A stretch of DNA of 64,000 nt from Chamaelirium japonicum (taxonomy: Eukaryota; Streptophyta; Magnoliopsida; Liliales; Melanthiaceae), in NCBI GenBank assembly GCA_947650365.1, contig OX393553.1, forward strand, positions 40,781,949 through 40,845,948, in the 5' to 3' direction. Shown piece by piece: positions 1 through 13,384 of this stretch. The position numbers and the translations under genes are program-made. Position 1 is the stretch's first letter; each line of letters starts with the position of its first letter. The notes under the pieces are model-generated. The model was not told the origin of the DNA, did not search any database, and saw only the letters and a program-made list of their open reading frames with translations.

Positions 1-1486
1 TTCATTCGTACGATCCATTCTAATTCATTCGTACGATCCATTCTAATTCATTCGTGCGATCCATTCTATTTCATTCGTACGATCCATTCTAATTTATTCA
101 TACGATCCATTCTTATTCATTCATACGATCCATTCTAATTCATTCGTACGATCCATTCTAATCCATTCGTACAATCCATTCTATTTCATTCGTAGAATCC
201 ATTCTTACTCATTCGTATGATCTATTCTAATTCATTCGTACGATCCATTCTAATTCATTCGTACGATCCATTCTAATTCCTTCGATCCATTCTAATTCGT
301 TCACACGAATGTATCCATTCTAATTCATTCGTACGATCCATTCTAATTCCTTAGCACGATCCATACTAATTCATTCGTACGATCCATTCTAATTCATTCG
401 CACGATCCATTCTAATTCATTCGTATGATCCATTCAAATTCATTCGCACGATCGTGCGAATGTATCCATTGTATTTCATTCATACGATCCATTCTAATTC
501 ATTCGCACGAATGTATCCATTCTAATTCATTCGTACGATCCATTCTAATTCATTCGCACGATCCATTCGAATTCATTCATACGATCCATTCTATTTCATT
601 TGCACGAATGTATCCTTTCTAATTCATTCATACGATCCATTCTAATTCTTTCGTACGATCCATTCTAATTCCTTCGTACGATCCATTCTAATTCCTTCGA
701 ATGTATCCATTCTAATTCATTCGTACGATCCATTCTAATTCATTCGTATGATCCATTCTTACTCATTCGTACGATCCATTCTAATTCATTCGCACGAATG
801 TATCCACTCTAATTCATTCGTACGATCCATTCTAATTTATTCATTCGTCCGATCCATTCTTATTCATTCGTACGATCCATTCTAATTCATTTGTACGATC
901 TATTCTAATTCATTCGTACGATCCATTCTTGCTTATTCGTATGATCCATTCTAATTCATTCGTACGAGTGTATCCATTCTAATTCATTCGTACGACCCAT
1001 TCTAATTCATTAATACGATCCAATCTAATTCATTCATACTATCCATTATAATTCATTCGCACGAATGTATCTGTTCTAATTAATTCGTACGATCCATTCT
1101 TATTCATTCGTACGATCTATTCTAATTCATTCGCACGATCCATTCTAATTCATTCACACCATTCTAATTCATGCGTACGATCCATTCTAATTCATTCGTA
1201 CGATCCATCCTAATTCATTCATACGATCCATTCTAATTCATTCATACAATCCATTCTAATTCTTTCACAGGATCCATTCTAATTCATTCGTACGATCCAT
1301 TCTAATTCATTCGTACAATCCATTCTATTTCATTCGTACGATCCATTCTAATTCATTTATACGATCCATTCTAATTCATTCATACAATCCATTCTAATTC
1401 ATTCGCACGAATTTATCCATTCTAATTCATTCGTACGATCCATTCGAATTCATTCGCACGAATGTATTCATTCTAATTCTTTTGCA
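1..1486 (+). repeat. Plus-sense satellite block 1
   Basis: Runs in from the left window edge. It includes several 28-bp units and a 22-bp perfect palindrome at 441-462. It ends in a TTTTGCAC junction that recurs near 20775. Confidence 0.9.
441..462. repeat. 22-bp perfect palindrome inside a plus-sense block
   Basis: CATTCGCACGA joined to TCGTGCGAATG. It makes an oversized unit in otherwise plus-sense DNA, with TGTATCC following as in a 28-bp unit. Confidence 0.88.
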
Positions 1487-1897
1487 CAAATGAATTAGAA
1501 TGGATCGTGCGAATGAATTAGAATGGATCGTACGAATTAATTAGAATGTATCGTATGAATGAATTAGAATAGATCGTACGAATGAATAAGAATGGATCGT
1601 ATGAATGAATGAATTAGAATGAATTAGAATGGATCGTATGAATGAATTAGAATGGATCGTGCGAATGAATTCGAATGGATCGTACGAATGAAGTAGAATG
1701 GATGCATTCGTGCAAATGAATTAGAATGGATCGTACGAATGAATTAGAGTGGATTGTGTGAAAGAATTAGAATGGATTGTATGAATGAATTAGAATGGAT
1801 CGTATGAATAAATTAGAATGGATCGTGCGAATGAATTCGAATGGATCGTGTGAATGAATTAGAATGGATCGTACGAATGAATTAGAATAGATTGTGC
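1487..1897 (-). repeat. Minus-sense satellite block 2
   Basis: Begins AAATGAATTAGAATGG and ends at ATTGTGC. Its first ~60 bp match the start of the block at 20776. Confidence 0.9.
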
Positions 1898-2033
1898 TCC
1901 ATTCTAATTCATTCGCACGATCCATTCTAATTCATTCGTACGATCCATTCTAATTCATTCGCACAATCCATTCTAATTCCTTTGTACAACCCATTATATT
2001 TCATTCGTATGGTCCATTCTAATTCCGTTGTAC
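1898..2033 (+). repeat. Plus-sense satellite block 3
   Basis: About six plus-sense units between two minus-sense stretches. The last units are diverged (GTATGGTCC, TTCCGTTG). Confidence 0.85.
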
Positions 2034-2060
2034 GTACGAATGAATTAGAATGGATACATT
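2034..2060 (-). repeat. Single inverted unit, block 4
   Basis: One minus-sense unit (TACGAATGAATTAGAATGG, then ATACATT) embedded in plus-sense DNA. It is the shortest inversion seen in the window. Confidence 0.8.
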
Positions 2061-3504
2061 CTCATTCGTACGATCCATTCTAAATTCATTCATACGATTC
2101 ATTCTAATTCATTCATACGATCTATTCCAATTCATTCATACGATCCAATCTAATTCGTTCATACGATCCATTCTAATTCATTCGTACAATCTATTCTAAT
2201 TCATTCGTACGATCCATTCTAATTCCTTCATACGATCCATTCTAATTCATTCATACGATCCATTCTAATTCATTCGTACAATCCATTCAATTTCATTCGT
2301 ACGATCCATTCTTACTCATTCATACAATCCATTCTAATTCATTCATACGATCCAATCTAATTCATTCATACGATCCATTCTAATTCATTCGTATATATCC
2401 ATTCTAATTCATTTATACGATCAATTCTAATTCATTCGTACGATCTATTCTAATTCATTCGCACGATCCATTCTAATTCATTCGTATGATCCATTCTAAT
2501 TCCTTCGTACGATCCATTCTATTTCATTCGTACGATCCATTCTTACTCACTCGTATAATCTATTCTAATTCATTCGCACAAATGTATCCATTCTAATTCA
2601 TTTGTACATTCTATTTCATTCGTACGATCCATTCTAATTCATTTGTACATTCTATTTCATTCGTACGATCCATTCTTACTCATTAGCACGATCCATTCTA
2701 ATTCATTCGTACATTCCATTCTAATTCATTCGCACGATCCATTCGAATTCACTCATACGATCCATTCTAATTCATTCGTATGATCCATTCTAATTCATTT
2801 GTATCCATTCTATTTCATTCGCACGATCCATTCGAATTCATTCGCACGATCCATTCTAATTCATTCATACGATCCATTCTAATTCATTCATACAATCCAT
2901 TCTTAGTCATTCGTATGATCCATTCTAATTCATTTGCACGAATATATCCATTCTAATTCATTCATACGATCCATTCTAATTCATTCATACGATCTATTCT
3001 AATTCTTTCACACGAATGTATCCATTCTAATCAATTCGTACGATCCATTCTAATTCCTTCGTACGATCCATTCTAATTCCTTCGTACGATCCATTCTAAT
3101 TCCTTTGTAGGACCCATTATATTTCATTCGTATGATCCATTCTAATTCCTTTGTACGATCTATTCTAATTCATTCGTACGATCCATTCTAATTCATTCAT
3201 ACGATCCATTCTAATTCAATCGTACGATCCATTCTATTTCATTCGTACGATCCATTCTAATTCATTTGTACGATCCATTCTAATTCATTCATACGATCCT
3301 TTCTAATTCATTCGTACGATCCATTCTAATTCATTCGTACGATCCATTCTATTGCATTCGTACGATCCATTCTAATTCATTCGTACAATGCATTCTAATT
3401 CATTCGTACGATCAATTCTAATTCCTTCGTATGATCCATTCTAATTCAATCGCACGAATGTATCCATTCTAATTCATTCATACGATCCATTCTAATTCAT
3501 TCGT
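2061..3504 (+). repeat. Plus-sense satellite block 5
   Basis: Contains one plus-sense copy of the multi-unit landmark with GAATTCACTC and a 20-bp unit (about 2700-2850). It ends through a CGTACG core at 3502-3507. Confidence 0.9.
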
Positions 3505-4248
3505 ACGAAGGAATTAGAATGGATTGTATGAATGAATTAGAATGGATCGTATGAATGAGTAAGAATGGATCGTACGAATGAAATAGAATGGATTGTACGA
3601 ATAAATTAGAATGGATCGTACGAATGAATTAGAATGGATCGTACGAAGGAATTAGAATGGATCGTACGAATGAATTAGAATAGATTGTACGAATGAATTA
3701 GAATGGATCGTATGAATGAATTAGATTGGATCGTATGAATGAATTAGAATAGATCGTATGAATGAATTAGAATCGATCGTATGAATGAATTAGAATGGAT
3801 CGTACGAATGTATTAGAATGGATACATTCGTGCGAATGAATTAGAATGGATCGTACGAATGAATAAGAATGGATCGTTCGAATGAATTAGAATAGATCGT
3901 ATGAATGAATTAGATTGGATCGTATGAATGAATTAGAATGGATCATATGAATGAATTAGAATAGATCGTACGAATGATTTGGAATGGATCGTACGAATGA
4001 ATTAGAATGGATCGTACGAATGAATTAGAATGGATCGTGCAAATGAATTAGAATGGACTGTATGAATGAATTAGAATGGATCGTACGAAGGAATTAGAAT
4101 GGATACATTCGTGCGAATGAATTAGAATGGATCGTACGAATGAATTAGAATGGATACATTCGTGCGAATGAATTAGAATGGATCGTATGAATGAATTAGA
4201 ATGGATTGTACTTATGAATTAGAATGGATTGTACGAATGAATTAGAAT
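3505..4248 (-). repeat. Minus-sense satellite block 6
   Basis: Starts in register through CGTACG, making a near-perfect palindromic junction with block 5. It ends AGAAT next to ACGATCCATTC. Confidence 0.9.
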
Positions 4249-4420
4249 ACGATCCATTCTTACTCATTAGCACGATCTATTCTAATTTATTCATACGACC
4301 CATTCTAATTCATTAATATGATCCATTCTAATTCGTTCGCACGAATATATCCATTCTAATTCATTCGTATGATCCATTCTAATTCATTCATACGATCCAT
4401 TCTAATTCATTCGCACGACG
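4249..4420 (+). repeat. Plus-sense satellite block 7
   Basis: About seven plus-sense units, ending at CGCACGACG before CATGCGAATG. Confidence 0.87.
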
Positions 4421-4703
4421 CATGCGAATGAATTAGAATGGATATATTCGTGCAAATGAATTAGAATGGATCGTATGAATGAATTAGAATGGATCGTACG
4501 AATGAATTAGAATGGATCGTACAAATGAATTAGAATGGATCATACGAATGAATTAGAATGGATCGTACGAATGAATTAGAATGGGTCGTACGAATGAAAT
4601 AGAATGGATCGTAAGAATGAATTAGAATGGATACATTCGTGCGAATGAATTAGAATGGATCGTATGAATGAATTAGAATGGATCGTACGAATGAATTAGA
4701 ATG
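4421..4703 (-). repeat. Minus-sense satellite block 8
   Basis: About twelve minus-sense units including two 28-bp units (ATATATTCGTGC near 4441 and ATACATTCGTGC near 4631). Confidence 0.87.
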
Positions 4704-4898
4704 ATCCGTTCTAATTCACTCATACGATCCATTCTAATTCATTCGTACAATCCATTCTAATTCATTCGCACGATCCATTCTAATTCATTCACGCGAATGT
4801 ATCCATTCTATTTCATTCGTACGATCCAGATCCATTCTAATTCATTCGTACGATCCATTCTAATTCATTCGTACAATCCATTCTAATTCATTCGTACG
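4704..4898 (+). repeat. Plus-sense satellite block 9
   Basis: About eight plus-sense units, with a partial-unit duplication (GATCCAGATCC) near 4827. It ends in CGTACGTGCG. Confidence 0.87.
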
Positions 4899-5048
4899 TG
4901 CGAATGAATTAGAATGGATCGTATGGTACGAATGAAATAGAATGGATACATTCGTGCGAATGAATTAGAATGGATCGTGCGAATGAATTAAAATGGATTG
5001 TACGAATGAATTAGAACGGATCATATGAATGAATTAGAATGGATCGTG
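4899..5048 (-). repeat. Minus-sense satellite block 10
   Basis: About six units, with an irregular GTATGGTACG near 4921. It ends in GGATCGTG joined to TATCCATT, a junction repeated at 21198. Confidence 0.88.
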
Positions 5049-6558
5049 TATCCATTTTAATTCATTCGTATGATCCATTCTAATTCATCAGTACGATCCA
5101 TTCTAATTCAATCATACGATCCATTCTAATTTATTCGCACGAATGTATCCATTCTAATTCATTCGTACGATCCATTCTATTTCATTCGTACGATCCATTC
5201 TAATTCATTCATACGATCCATTCTAATTCATTCGTACGATCCATTCTAATTCATTCAAACGATCCATTCTAATTCATTCGCATGAATGTAACCATTCTAA
5301 TTCATTCGTACGATCCATTCTAATTCATTCGCACGATCCATTCTAATTCATTCGCACGAATGTATCCGATCCATTCTAATTCATTCGTACAATCCATTCT
5401 AATTCATTCGCACGATCCATTTGAATTCACTCATATGATTCATTCTAATTCATTTGTATGATCCATTCTAATTCATTTGTATCTATTCTATTTTATTCGC
5501 ACGATCCATTCGAATTCATTCGCACGATCCATTCTAATTCATTCATACGATTCATTCTAATTCATTCATACAATCCATTCTTACTCATTCGTATGATCCA
5601 TTCTAATTCATTTGCACGAATATATCCATTCTAATTCATTCTTACGATCCATTCTAATTCATTCATACGATCCATTGTAATTCCTTCGTACGATCCATTC
5701 TAATTCCTTCGTACGATCCATTTTAATTCCTTTGTACGACCCATTATATTTCATTCGTATGATCCATTCTAATTCATTCGTACGATCCATTCTAATTCAT
5801 TCGTACGATCCATTCTAATTCATTCGTACAATCCATTCTATTTTATTCGTACGATCCATTCTAATTCACTCATACGATCCATTCTAATTCATTCGTATGA
5901 TCAATTCTAATTCATTCATACAATCCATTCTATTTCATTTGTACGATCCATTCATAATCATTCGTATGATCCATTCTAATTCATTCGCACGAATGTATCC
6001 ATTCTAATTCATTCGTACGATCCATTCTAATTCATTCATACAATCCATTCTATTTCATTCGTATGATCCATTCTTACTCATTCGTATAATCCATTCTAAT
6101 TCATTCGCACGAATGTATCCATTCTAATTCATTCGTACGATCCATTCTAATTCATTCGAACGATTCATTCGAACGATCCATTCTAATTCATTCATACGAT
6201 CCTTTCTAATTCATTCATACGATCCATTCTAATTCATTCGCACGAATGTATCCATTCTAATTCATTCGTACGATCCATTCTAATTCATTCGTACGATCCA
6301 TTCTAATTCATTAGCACGATACATTCTAATTCATTCGTACAATCCATTCTATTTCATTCGTACGATCCATTCTAATTCATTCATACGATCCATTCTAATT
6401 CATACATACGATCTATTCTAATTCATTCATATGATCCAATCTAATTCATTCATACGATCCATTCTAATTCATTCGTACGAATGTATCCATTCTAATTCAT
6501 TCATACGATCCATTCTAATTTATTCGCACGAATGTATCCATTCTAATTCATTCATACA
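5049..6558 (+). repeat. Plus-sense satellite block 11
   Basis: Includes the landmark with GAATTCACTC at about 5360-5530. It ends at the centre of a 46-bp perfect palindrome. Confidence 0.9.
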
Positions 6559-6581
6559 TGTATGAATGAATTAGAATGGAT
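6536..6581. repeat. 46-bp perfect palindrome at an orientation switch
   Basis: Two 23-bp arms, each one full unit, meet at 6558/6559 in TACATGTA with no spacer or mismatch. The related junction centred at 22954/22955 has a mismatch at the fifth base from the centre. Confidence 0.9.
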
Positions 6582-7554
6582 CGTGCGAATGAATTAGAAT
6601 GGTTCGTACGAATGAATTAGAATGGATCGTACGAATGAGTTAGAATAGATACATTCGTGCGAATGAATTAGAATGGATCGTACGAATGAATTAGAATGGA
6701 TCGTACAAATTAAATAGAATGGATCGTACGAATGATGAATTAGAATTGATCGTATGAATAAATTAGAATGGATCGTACGAATGAAATAGAATGGATTAGA
6801 ATAGATCGTGCGAATGAATTAGAATAGATCGTGCGAATGAATTAGAATGGTGCGAATGAATTAGAATGGATCATACGAAAGAATTAGAATATATCGTATG
6901 AATGAATTAGAATGGATCGTATGAAGGAATTAGAATGGATCGTACGAAGGAATTAGAATGGATCGTACGAATGAATTAGAATGGATACATTCGTGCGAAA
7001 GAATTAGAATAGATCGTATGAATGAATTAGAATGGATGGTATGAATGAATTAGAATGGATATATTCATGCAAATGAATTAGAATGGATCATACGAATGAG
7101 TAAGAATGGATTGTATGAATGAATTAGAATGGATCGTATGAATGAATTAGAATGGATCGTGCGAATGAATTCGAATGGATCGTGCGAATGAAATAGAATG
7201 GATACAAATGAATTAGAATGGATCATACAAATGAATTAGAATGGATCGTATGAGTGAATTCGAATGGTTCGTGCGAATCAATTAGAATAGATTGTACGAA
7301 TTAATTAGAATGGATCGGATACATTCGTGCGAATGAATTAGAATGGATCGTGCGAATGAATTAGAATGGATCATACGAATGAATTAGAATGGATCGTACG
7401 AATGAAATAGAATGGATCGTACGAATGAATTAGAATGGATACATTCGTGCGAATGAATTAGAATGGATCGTATGAATGAATTAAAATGGATCGTACGAAT
7501 GAATTAGAATGGATTGTACGAATGAATTAGAATAGATCATACGAATGAGTAAGA
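6559..7554 (-). repeat. Minus-sense satellite block 12
   Basis: Opens at the TACATGTA palindrome and has a 3-nt insertion (GAATGATGAATTAG) at 6731 that is also present at 23127. It carries the minus-sense landmark at about 7140-7330 and ends in AGATCT. Confidence 0.9.
7140..7330 (-). repeat. Multi-unit landmark, minus sense
   Basis: The reverse complement, in order, of the landmark at 21560-21725: GAATTCGAATGG, GAAATAGAATGG with ATACAAATG (20-bp unit), GTATGAGTGAATTCG, then GGATCGGATACATTC. Further minus-sense copies lie at about 17020-17175, 32960-33115 and 50270-50410. Confidence 0.85.
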
Positions 7555-10017
7555 TCTAATTCCTTCGTACGATCCATTCTAATTCATTCGTACGATCCAT
7601 TCTAATTCATTCGCACGATCCATTCTAATTCATTCGTACGATCCATTCTAATTCATTCATACGATCCAATCTAATTCATTCATACGATCCATTCTAATTC
7701 ATTTGTATGATCCATTCTAATTCATTCATACGATCCATTCTAATTCATTCGCACGAATGTATCCATTCTAATTCATTCGTACGATCCATTCTAATTCATT
7801 CGCACGATCCATTCAAATTCATTCGTACGATCCATTCTATTTCATTCGTACGATCCATTCTAATTCATTAATACGATCCATTCTAATTCATTCATACGAT
7901 CCATTCTAATTCATTTATACGATCCAATCTAATTCATTCATACGATCCATTATAATTCATTCGTACAATCTATTCTAATTCATTCGTACGACCCATTCTA
8001 ATTCCTTCGTACGATCCATTCTAATTCATTCGTACGATCCATTCTAATTCATTCTTACAATCGCACGATCCATTCTAATTCATTCACACCATTCTAATTC
8101 ATTCGCACAATCTATTCTAATTCATTCGTACGATCCATTCTAATTCATTCGTACGATCCATTCTAATTGATACGTACAATCCATTCTATTTCATTCATAC
8201 GATCCATTCTTACTCTTTCGTACGATCCATTCTAATTCATTCGCACGAATGTATCCATTCTAATTCATTCATACGATCTATTCTAATTCATTCATACGAT
8301 CCATTCTAATTCATTCATACAATCCATTCTAATTCTTTCACACGATCCATTCTAATTCTTTCACACGATCCATTCTAATTCATTCGTACGATCCATTCTA
8401 ATTCATTCGTATAATCCATTCTATTTCATTCGTACGATCCATTCTTATTCATTCGTATGATCCATTCTAATTCATTCATACGATCCATTCTTATTCATTC
8501 GTACGAATGTATCCGATCCATTCTAATTCATTCGTACAATCGCACTATCCATTCTAATTCATTTGTATCCATTCTATTTCATTCGTACGATCCATTCTTA
8601 TTCATTCGTACGAATGTATCCATTCGAATTCATTCGCACGAATGTATCCATTCTAATTCATTCGTACGATCCATTCTAATTCATTCATACGATCGCACTA
8701 TCCATTCTAATTCATTCATACGATCGCACAATCTATTTTAATTCATTCGTTACGATCCATTCTAATTCCTTCGTACGATCCATTCTATTTCATTCGTACG
8801 ATCCATTCTTACTCATTCATACGATCCATTCTAATTCATTCGCACGAATGTATCCATTCTAATTCCTTCGTACGATCCATTCTAATTCTATTCTAATTCA
8901 TTCATACAATCCATTCTATTTTATTCGTACGATCCATTCTTACTCATTCGTACGATCCATTCTAATTCATTCGCACGAATGTATCCATTCTGATTCATTC
9001 GTACGATCCATTCTAATTCATTCGTACGATCCATTCTAATTCATTCATACGATCCATTCTAATTCATTCATACGATCTATTCTAATTCTTTCACACGATC
9101 CATTCTAATTCATTCGTACGATCCATTCTAATTTATTCGTACAATCCATTCTATTTCATTCGTACGATCCATTCTTATTCATTCGTACGATCCATTCTAA
9201 TTCATTCGCACGAATGTATCCATTCTAATTCATTCGTACGATCCATTCTAATTCATTCGTACAATCCATTCTATTTCATTCGTACGATCCATTCTTACTC
9301 ATTCGTATGATCCATTCTAATTCATTCACACGAATGTATCCATTCTAATTCATTCGTACGATCCATTCTAATTCTTTCGTACGATCCATTCTAATTCATT
9401 CGTACAATCCATTCTAATTCAATCGCACGAATTTATCCATTCTAATTCATTCGCACAATCTATTCTAATTCATTAGTACGTTTCATTCTAATTCATTACG
9501 TACGATCCATTCTAATTCATTCGCACAATCTATTCTAATTCATTCGTACGATCCATTCTAATTCCTTCGTACGATCCATTCTAATTCATTCGTACAATCA
9601 ATTCTAATTCATTCGTACAATCCATTCTAATTCATTCATACGATCCATTCTAATTCATTCATACGATCTATTCTAATTCTTTCGCATGAATGTATCCATT
9701 CTAATATATTCGTATGATCCATTCTAATTCCTTCGTACGATCTATTCTAATTCATTCGTACGATCCATTCTAATTCATTCGCACGAATGTATCCATTCTA
9801 ATTCATTCATACAATCTATTCTAATTCATTCGTACGATCCATTCTAATTCATTCGTACAATCCATTCTATTTCATTCGTACGATCCATTCTTACTCATTC
9901 GTATGATCCATTCTAATTCATTCGCACGAATGTATCCATTCCAATTCATTCGTACGATCCATTCTAATTCATTTGTACGATCAATACTAATTCATTCGTA
10001 CAGTCCATTTTATTTCA
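7555..10017 (+). repeat. Plus-sense satellite block 13
   Basis: A 2.5-kb block with broken units at 8051-8100 (ACAATCGCACGATCC, CACACCATTC) and 8881. TTGATACGTACAATCC at 8167 and TTCTTTCACACG at 8335/8358 are higher-order markers. Confidence 0.9.
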
Positions 10018-10140
10018 TTAGAATGGATCGTACGAATGAAATAGAATGGATCGTACTTACGAATTAGAATGGATCGTACGAATGAATTAGAATGGATATG
10101 AATGGTACGAATGAATTAGAATGGATCGTATGAATGAATT

Positions 10141-10416
10141 AGAATAGATTGTACGAATGAATTAGAATGGATCGTATGAATGAATTAGATTGGATCGTAT
10201 GAATGAATTAGAATAGATCGTATGATTGAATTAGAATGGATCGTATGAATGAAATATAATGGATCGTACGAATGAATTAGAATGGATCGTACGAATGAAT
10301 TAGAATGGATCATGTGAAAGAATTAGAATGGATTGTATGAATGAATTAGAATGGATCGTACGAATGAATTAGAATGGATCGTACGAAGGAATTAGAATGG
10401 ATCGTACGAATGAATT
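10141..10416 (-). repeat. 276-bp tandem duplication, copy 1
   Basis: Twelve units. Rare variants GTATGATTG (10225) and GAAATATAAT (10251) recur at exactly +276 bp (10501, 10527), as does GTGAAAG (10314, 10590). Confidence 0.87.
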
Positions 10417-10650
10417 AGAATAGATTGTACGAATGAATTAGAATGGATCGTATGAATGAATTAGATTGGATCGTATGAATGAATTAGAATAGATCGTATG
10501 ATTGAATTAGAATGGATCGTATGAATGAAATATAATGGATCGTACGAATGAATTAGAATGGATCGTACGAATGAATTAGAATGGATCGTGTGAAAGAATT
10601 AGAATGGATTGTATGAATGAATTAGAATGGATCGTATGAATGAATTAAAG
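10417..10650 (-). repeat. 276-bp tandem duplication, copy 2 (cut by the block edge)
   Basis: Near-identical to 10141-10374. It is truncated at the switch to plus-sense DNA at 10650. Confidence 0.85.
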
Positions 10651-12537
10651 CTCCATTCTAATTCATTCGTACGATCTATTCTAATTCATTCATACGATCC
10701 ATTCTAATTCATTCATACGATCCAATCTAATTCATTCATACGATCCATTCTAATTCATTCGTATGTATCCATTCTAATTCATTCGTACGATCCATTCTAA
10801 TTCATTCGCACGATCCATTCTAATTTATTCGTACGATCCATTCTAATTCATTCGTACGATCCATTCTAATTCATTCGTATGATCCATTCTAATTCATTCG
10901 TACGATCCATTCTAATTCATTCACACGATCCATTCTAATTCATTCGTACAATCCATTCTACGCATGAATGTATCCATTCTAATTCAATCGCATGATCCAT
11001 TCTAATTCATTCGTACGATCCATTCTAGTTCATTCGTACGATCCATTCTAATTCATTCGTACGATCCATTTCTTACTCATTCGTATGATCCATTCTAATT
11101 CGTTTGCACGAATGTATCCATTTTAATTCATTCGTACGATCCATTCTAATTCATTCGTACAATCCATTCTAATTCATTCGTACGATCCATTCTAATTCAT
11201 TCGCACAATCTATTCTAATTCATTCGTACGATCCATTCTTACTCATTCGTACGATCCATTCTAATTCATTCGTACAATCCATTCTATTTCATTCGTACGA
11301 TCCATTCTTACTCATTCGTACGATCCATTCTAATTCATTCGTACATACGATCCATTCTAATTCATTTGCACGAATACATTCGTACGAATCATTCTTACTC
11401 ATTCGTATGATCCATTCTAATTCATTCGCATGAATATATCCATTCTAATTCATTCGTACGATCCATTCTATATCATTCGCACAACCCACACTAATTCATT
11501 CGCACGATCAATTCTAATTCATTCATACGATCCATTCTAATTCATTCGTACGATCCATTCTTACTCATTCATATGATCCATTCTAATTCATTCGCACGAA
11601 TGTATCCATTCTAATTCATTCGTACGATCCATTCTAATTCATTCGTACGATCCATTCTAATTCATTCGTACGATCCATTCTAAATCATTCGCACGATCCA
11701 TTCTAATTCATTCGCACGAATGTATCCATTCTAATTCATTCGTATAATTCATTCTAATTCATTCGCACGATCTATTCGAATTCACTCATACGATCCATTC
11801 TAATTCATTCGTATGATCCATTCTAATTCATTTGTATCCATTCTATTTCATTCACACGATCCATTCGAATTCATTCGCACGACCCATTCTAATTCATTCA
11901 TAAGATCCATTCTAATTCATTCTTACGATCCATTCTAATTCATTCATATGATCCATTCTAATTCATTTGTACAATCCTTTTTATTTCATTCGTACGATCC
12001 ATTATAATTCATTCGTACGATCAATTCTATTTCATTTGTACGATCCATTCTAATTCATTCGTACGATCCATTCTAATTCATTCGTACGATCCATTGTAAT
12101 TCATTCGTACGATCCCTTCTAATTCCTTCGCACGAATGTATCCATTCTAATTCATTCGTACGATCCATTCTATTTCATTCGTACGATCCATTCTTACTCA
12201 TTCGTACGATCCATTCTATTTCATTCGCACGATCCATTCTAATTCATTCGCACGAATGTATCCATTCTAATTCATTCATACAATCCATTCTAATTCATTC
12301 ATACAATCCATCCTAATTCTTTCACACGATCCATTCTAATTCATTCGTACGATCCATTCTAATTCATTCGTACAATCCATTCTATTTCATTCGTACGATC
12401 CCATCTAATTCATTCGTACGATCCATTCTAATTCATTCGCACGATCCATTCTAATTCATTCGTACGATCCACTCTAATTCATTCTAATTCATTCAAACAA
12501 TCCATTCTAATTCTTACTCATTCATACGATGATCTAT
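10651..12537 (+). repeat. Plus-sense satellite block 15
   Basis: Starts CTCCATTC. It carries the GAATTCACTC landmark at about 11745-11885 and a truncated unit at 10961 (CTACGCATGAATG). Confidence 0.9.
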
Positions 12538-13384
12538 TCGAATGAATTAGAATAGATTGTACGAATGAATTAGAATGGATCGTGTGAAAGAATTAGAATG
12601 GATTGTATGAATGAATTAGTATGAATGAATTAGAATGGATCGTGCTAATGAATTAGAATGGATCGTACGAATGAATTAGAATAGATTGTGCGAATGAATT
12701 AGAATGGATCGTATGAATGAATTAGAATAGATCGTATGAATGAATTAGAATGGATATATTCGTGCAAATGAATTAGAATGGATCATACGAATGAGTAAGA
12801 ATGGATTGTATGAATGAGTAAGAATGGATCGTACGAATGAAATAGAATGGATTGTATGAATGAATTAGAATGGATCGTGCTAATGAATTAGAATGGATCG
12901 TATGAATATATTAGATTGGATCGTATGAATGAATTAGAATGGATCGTGCGAATGAATTAGAATGGATCGTGCGAATGAAGTAGAATAGATCATACGAATG
13001 AAATAGAATGGATCGTATGAAGGAATTAGAATGCATTGTACGAATGAATTAGAATGGATCGTATGAATGAATTAGAATGGATCGTGTGAAAGAATTAGAA
13101 TGGGTACATTCCTGCGAATGAATTAGAATGGATCATACGAATGAGTAAGAATGGATCGTACTTATGAATTAGATTGGATCGTATGAATGAATTAGAATGG
13201 ATCGTACGAATGAATTAGAATAGATCGTACGAATGAATTAGAATGGATCGTACGAATGAATTAGAATTGATCGTACGAATGAATTAGAATAGATTGTGCG
13301 AATGAATTAGAATGGACCGAATGAATTAGAATGGATCGTGCGAATGAATTAGAATGGATCGTACGAATGAATTAGAATGGATCG
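12538..13384 (-). repeat. Minus-sense satellite block 16
   Basis: Minus-sense units ending GGATCG|CGTACAATCC. That junction, with at least 50 bp on its right, is repeated at 43460. Confidence 0.9.

Larger units (their letters stand above)
10018..10650 (-). repeat. Minus-sense satellite block 14
   Basis: Contains a 276-bp (12-unit) tandem duplication. The left junction TTTCATTA/GAATGG recurs at 35989. Confidence 0.9.

Noticed and set aside
6536..6581. Palindromes as rho-independent terminators or operators
   Set aside because: They lack a T-run and a neighbouring gene. They are explained as head-to-head unit junctions.
10018..10650. Inverted blocks as terminal inverted repeats of a transposon
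   Set aside because: The DNA between inverted blocks is the same satellite. No transposase frame, target-site duplication or unique interior is present.
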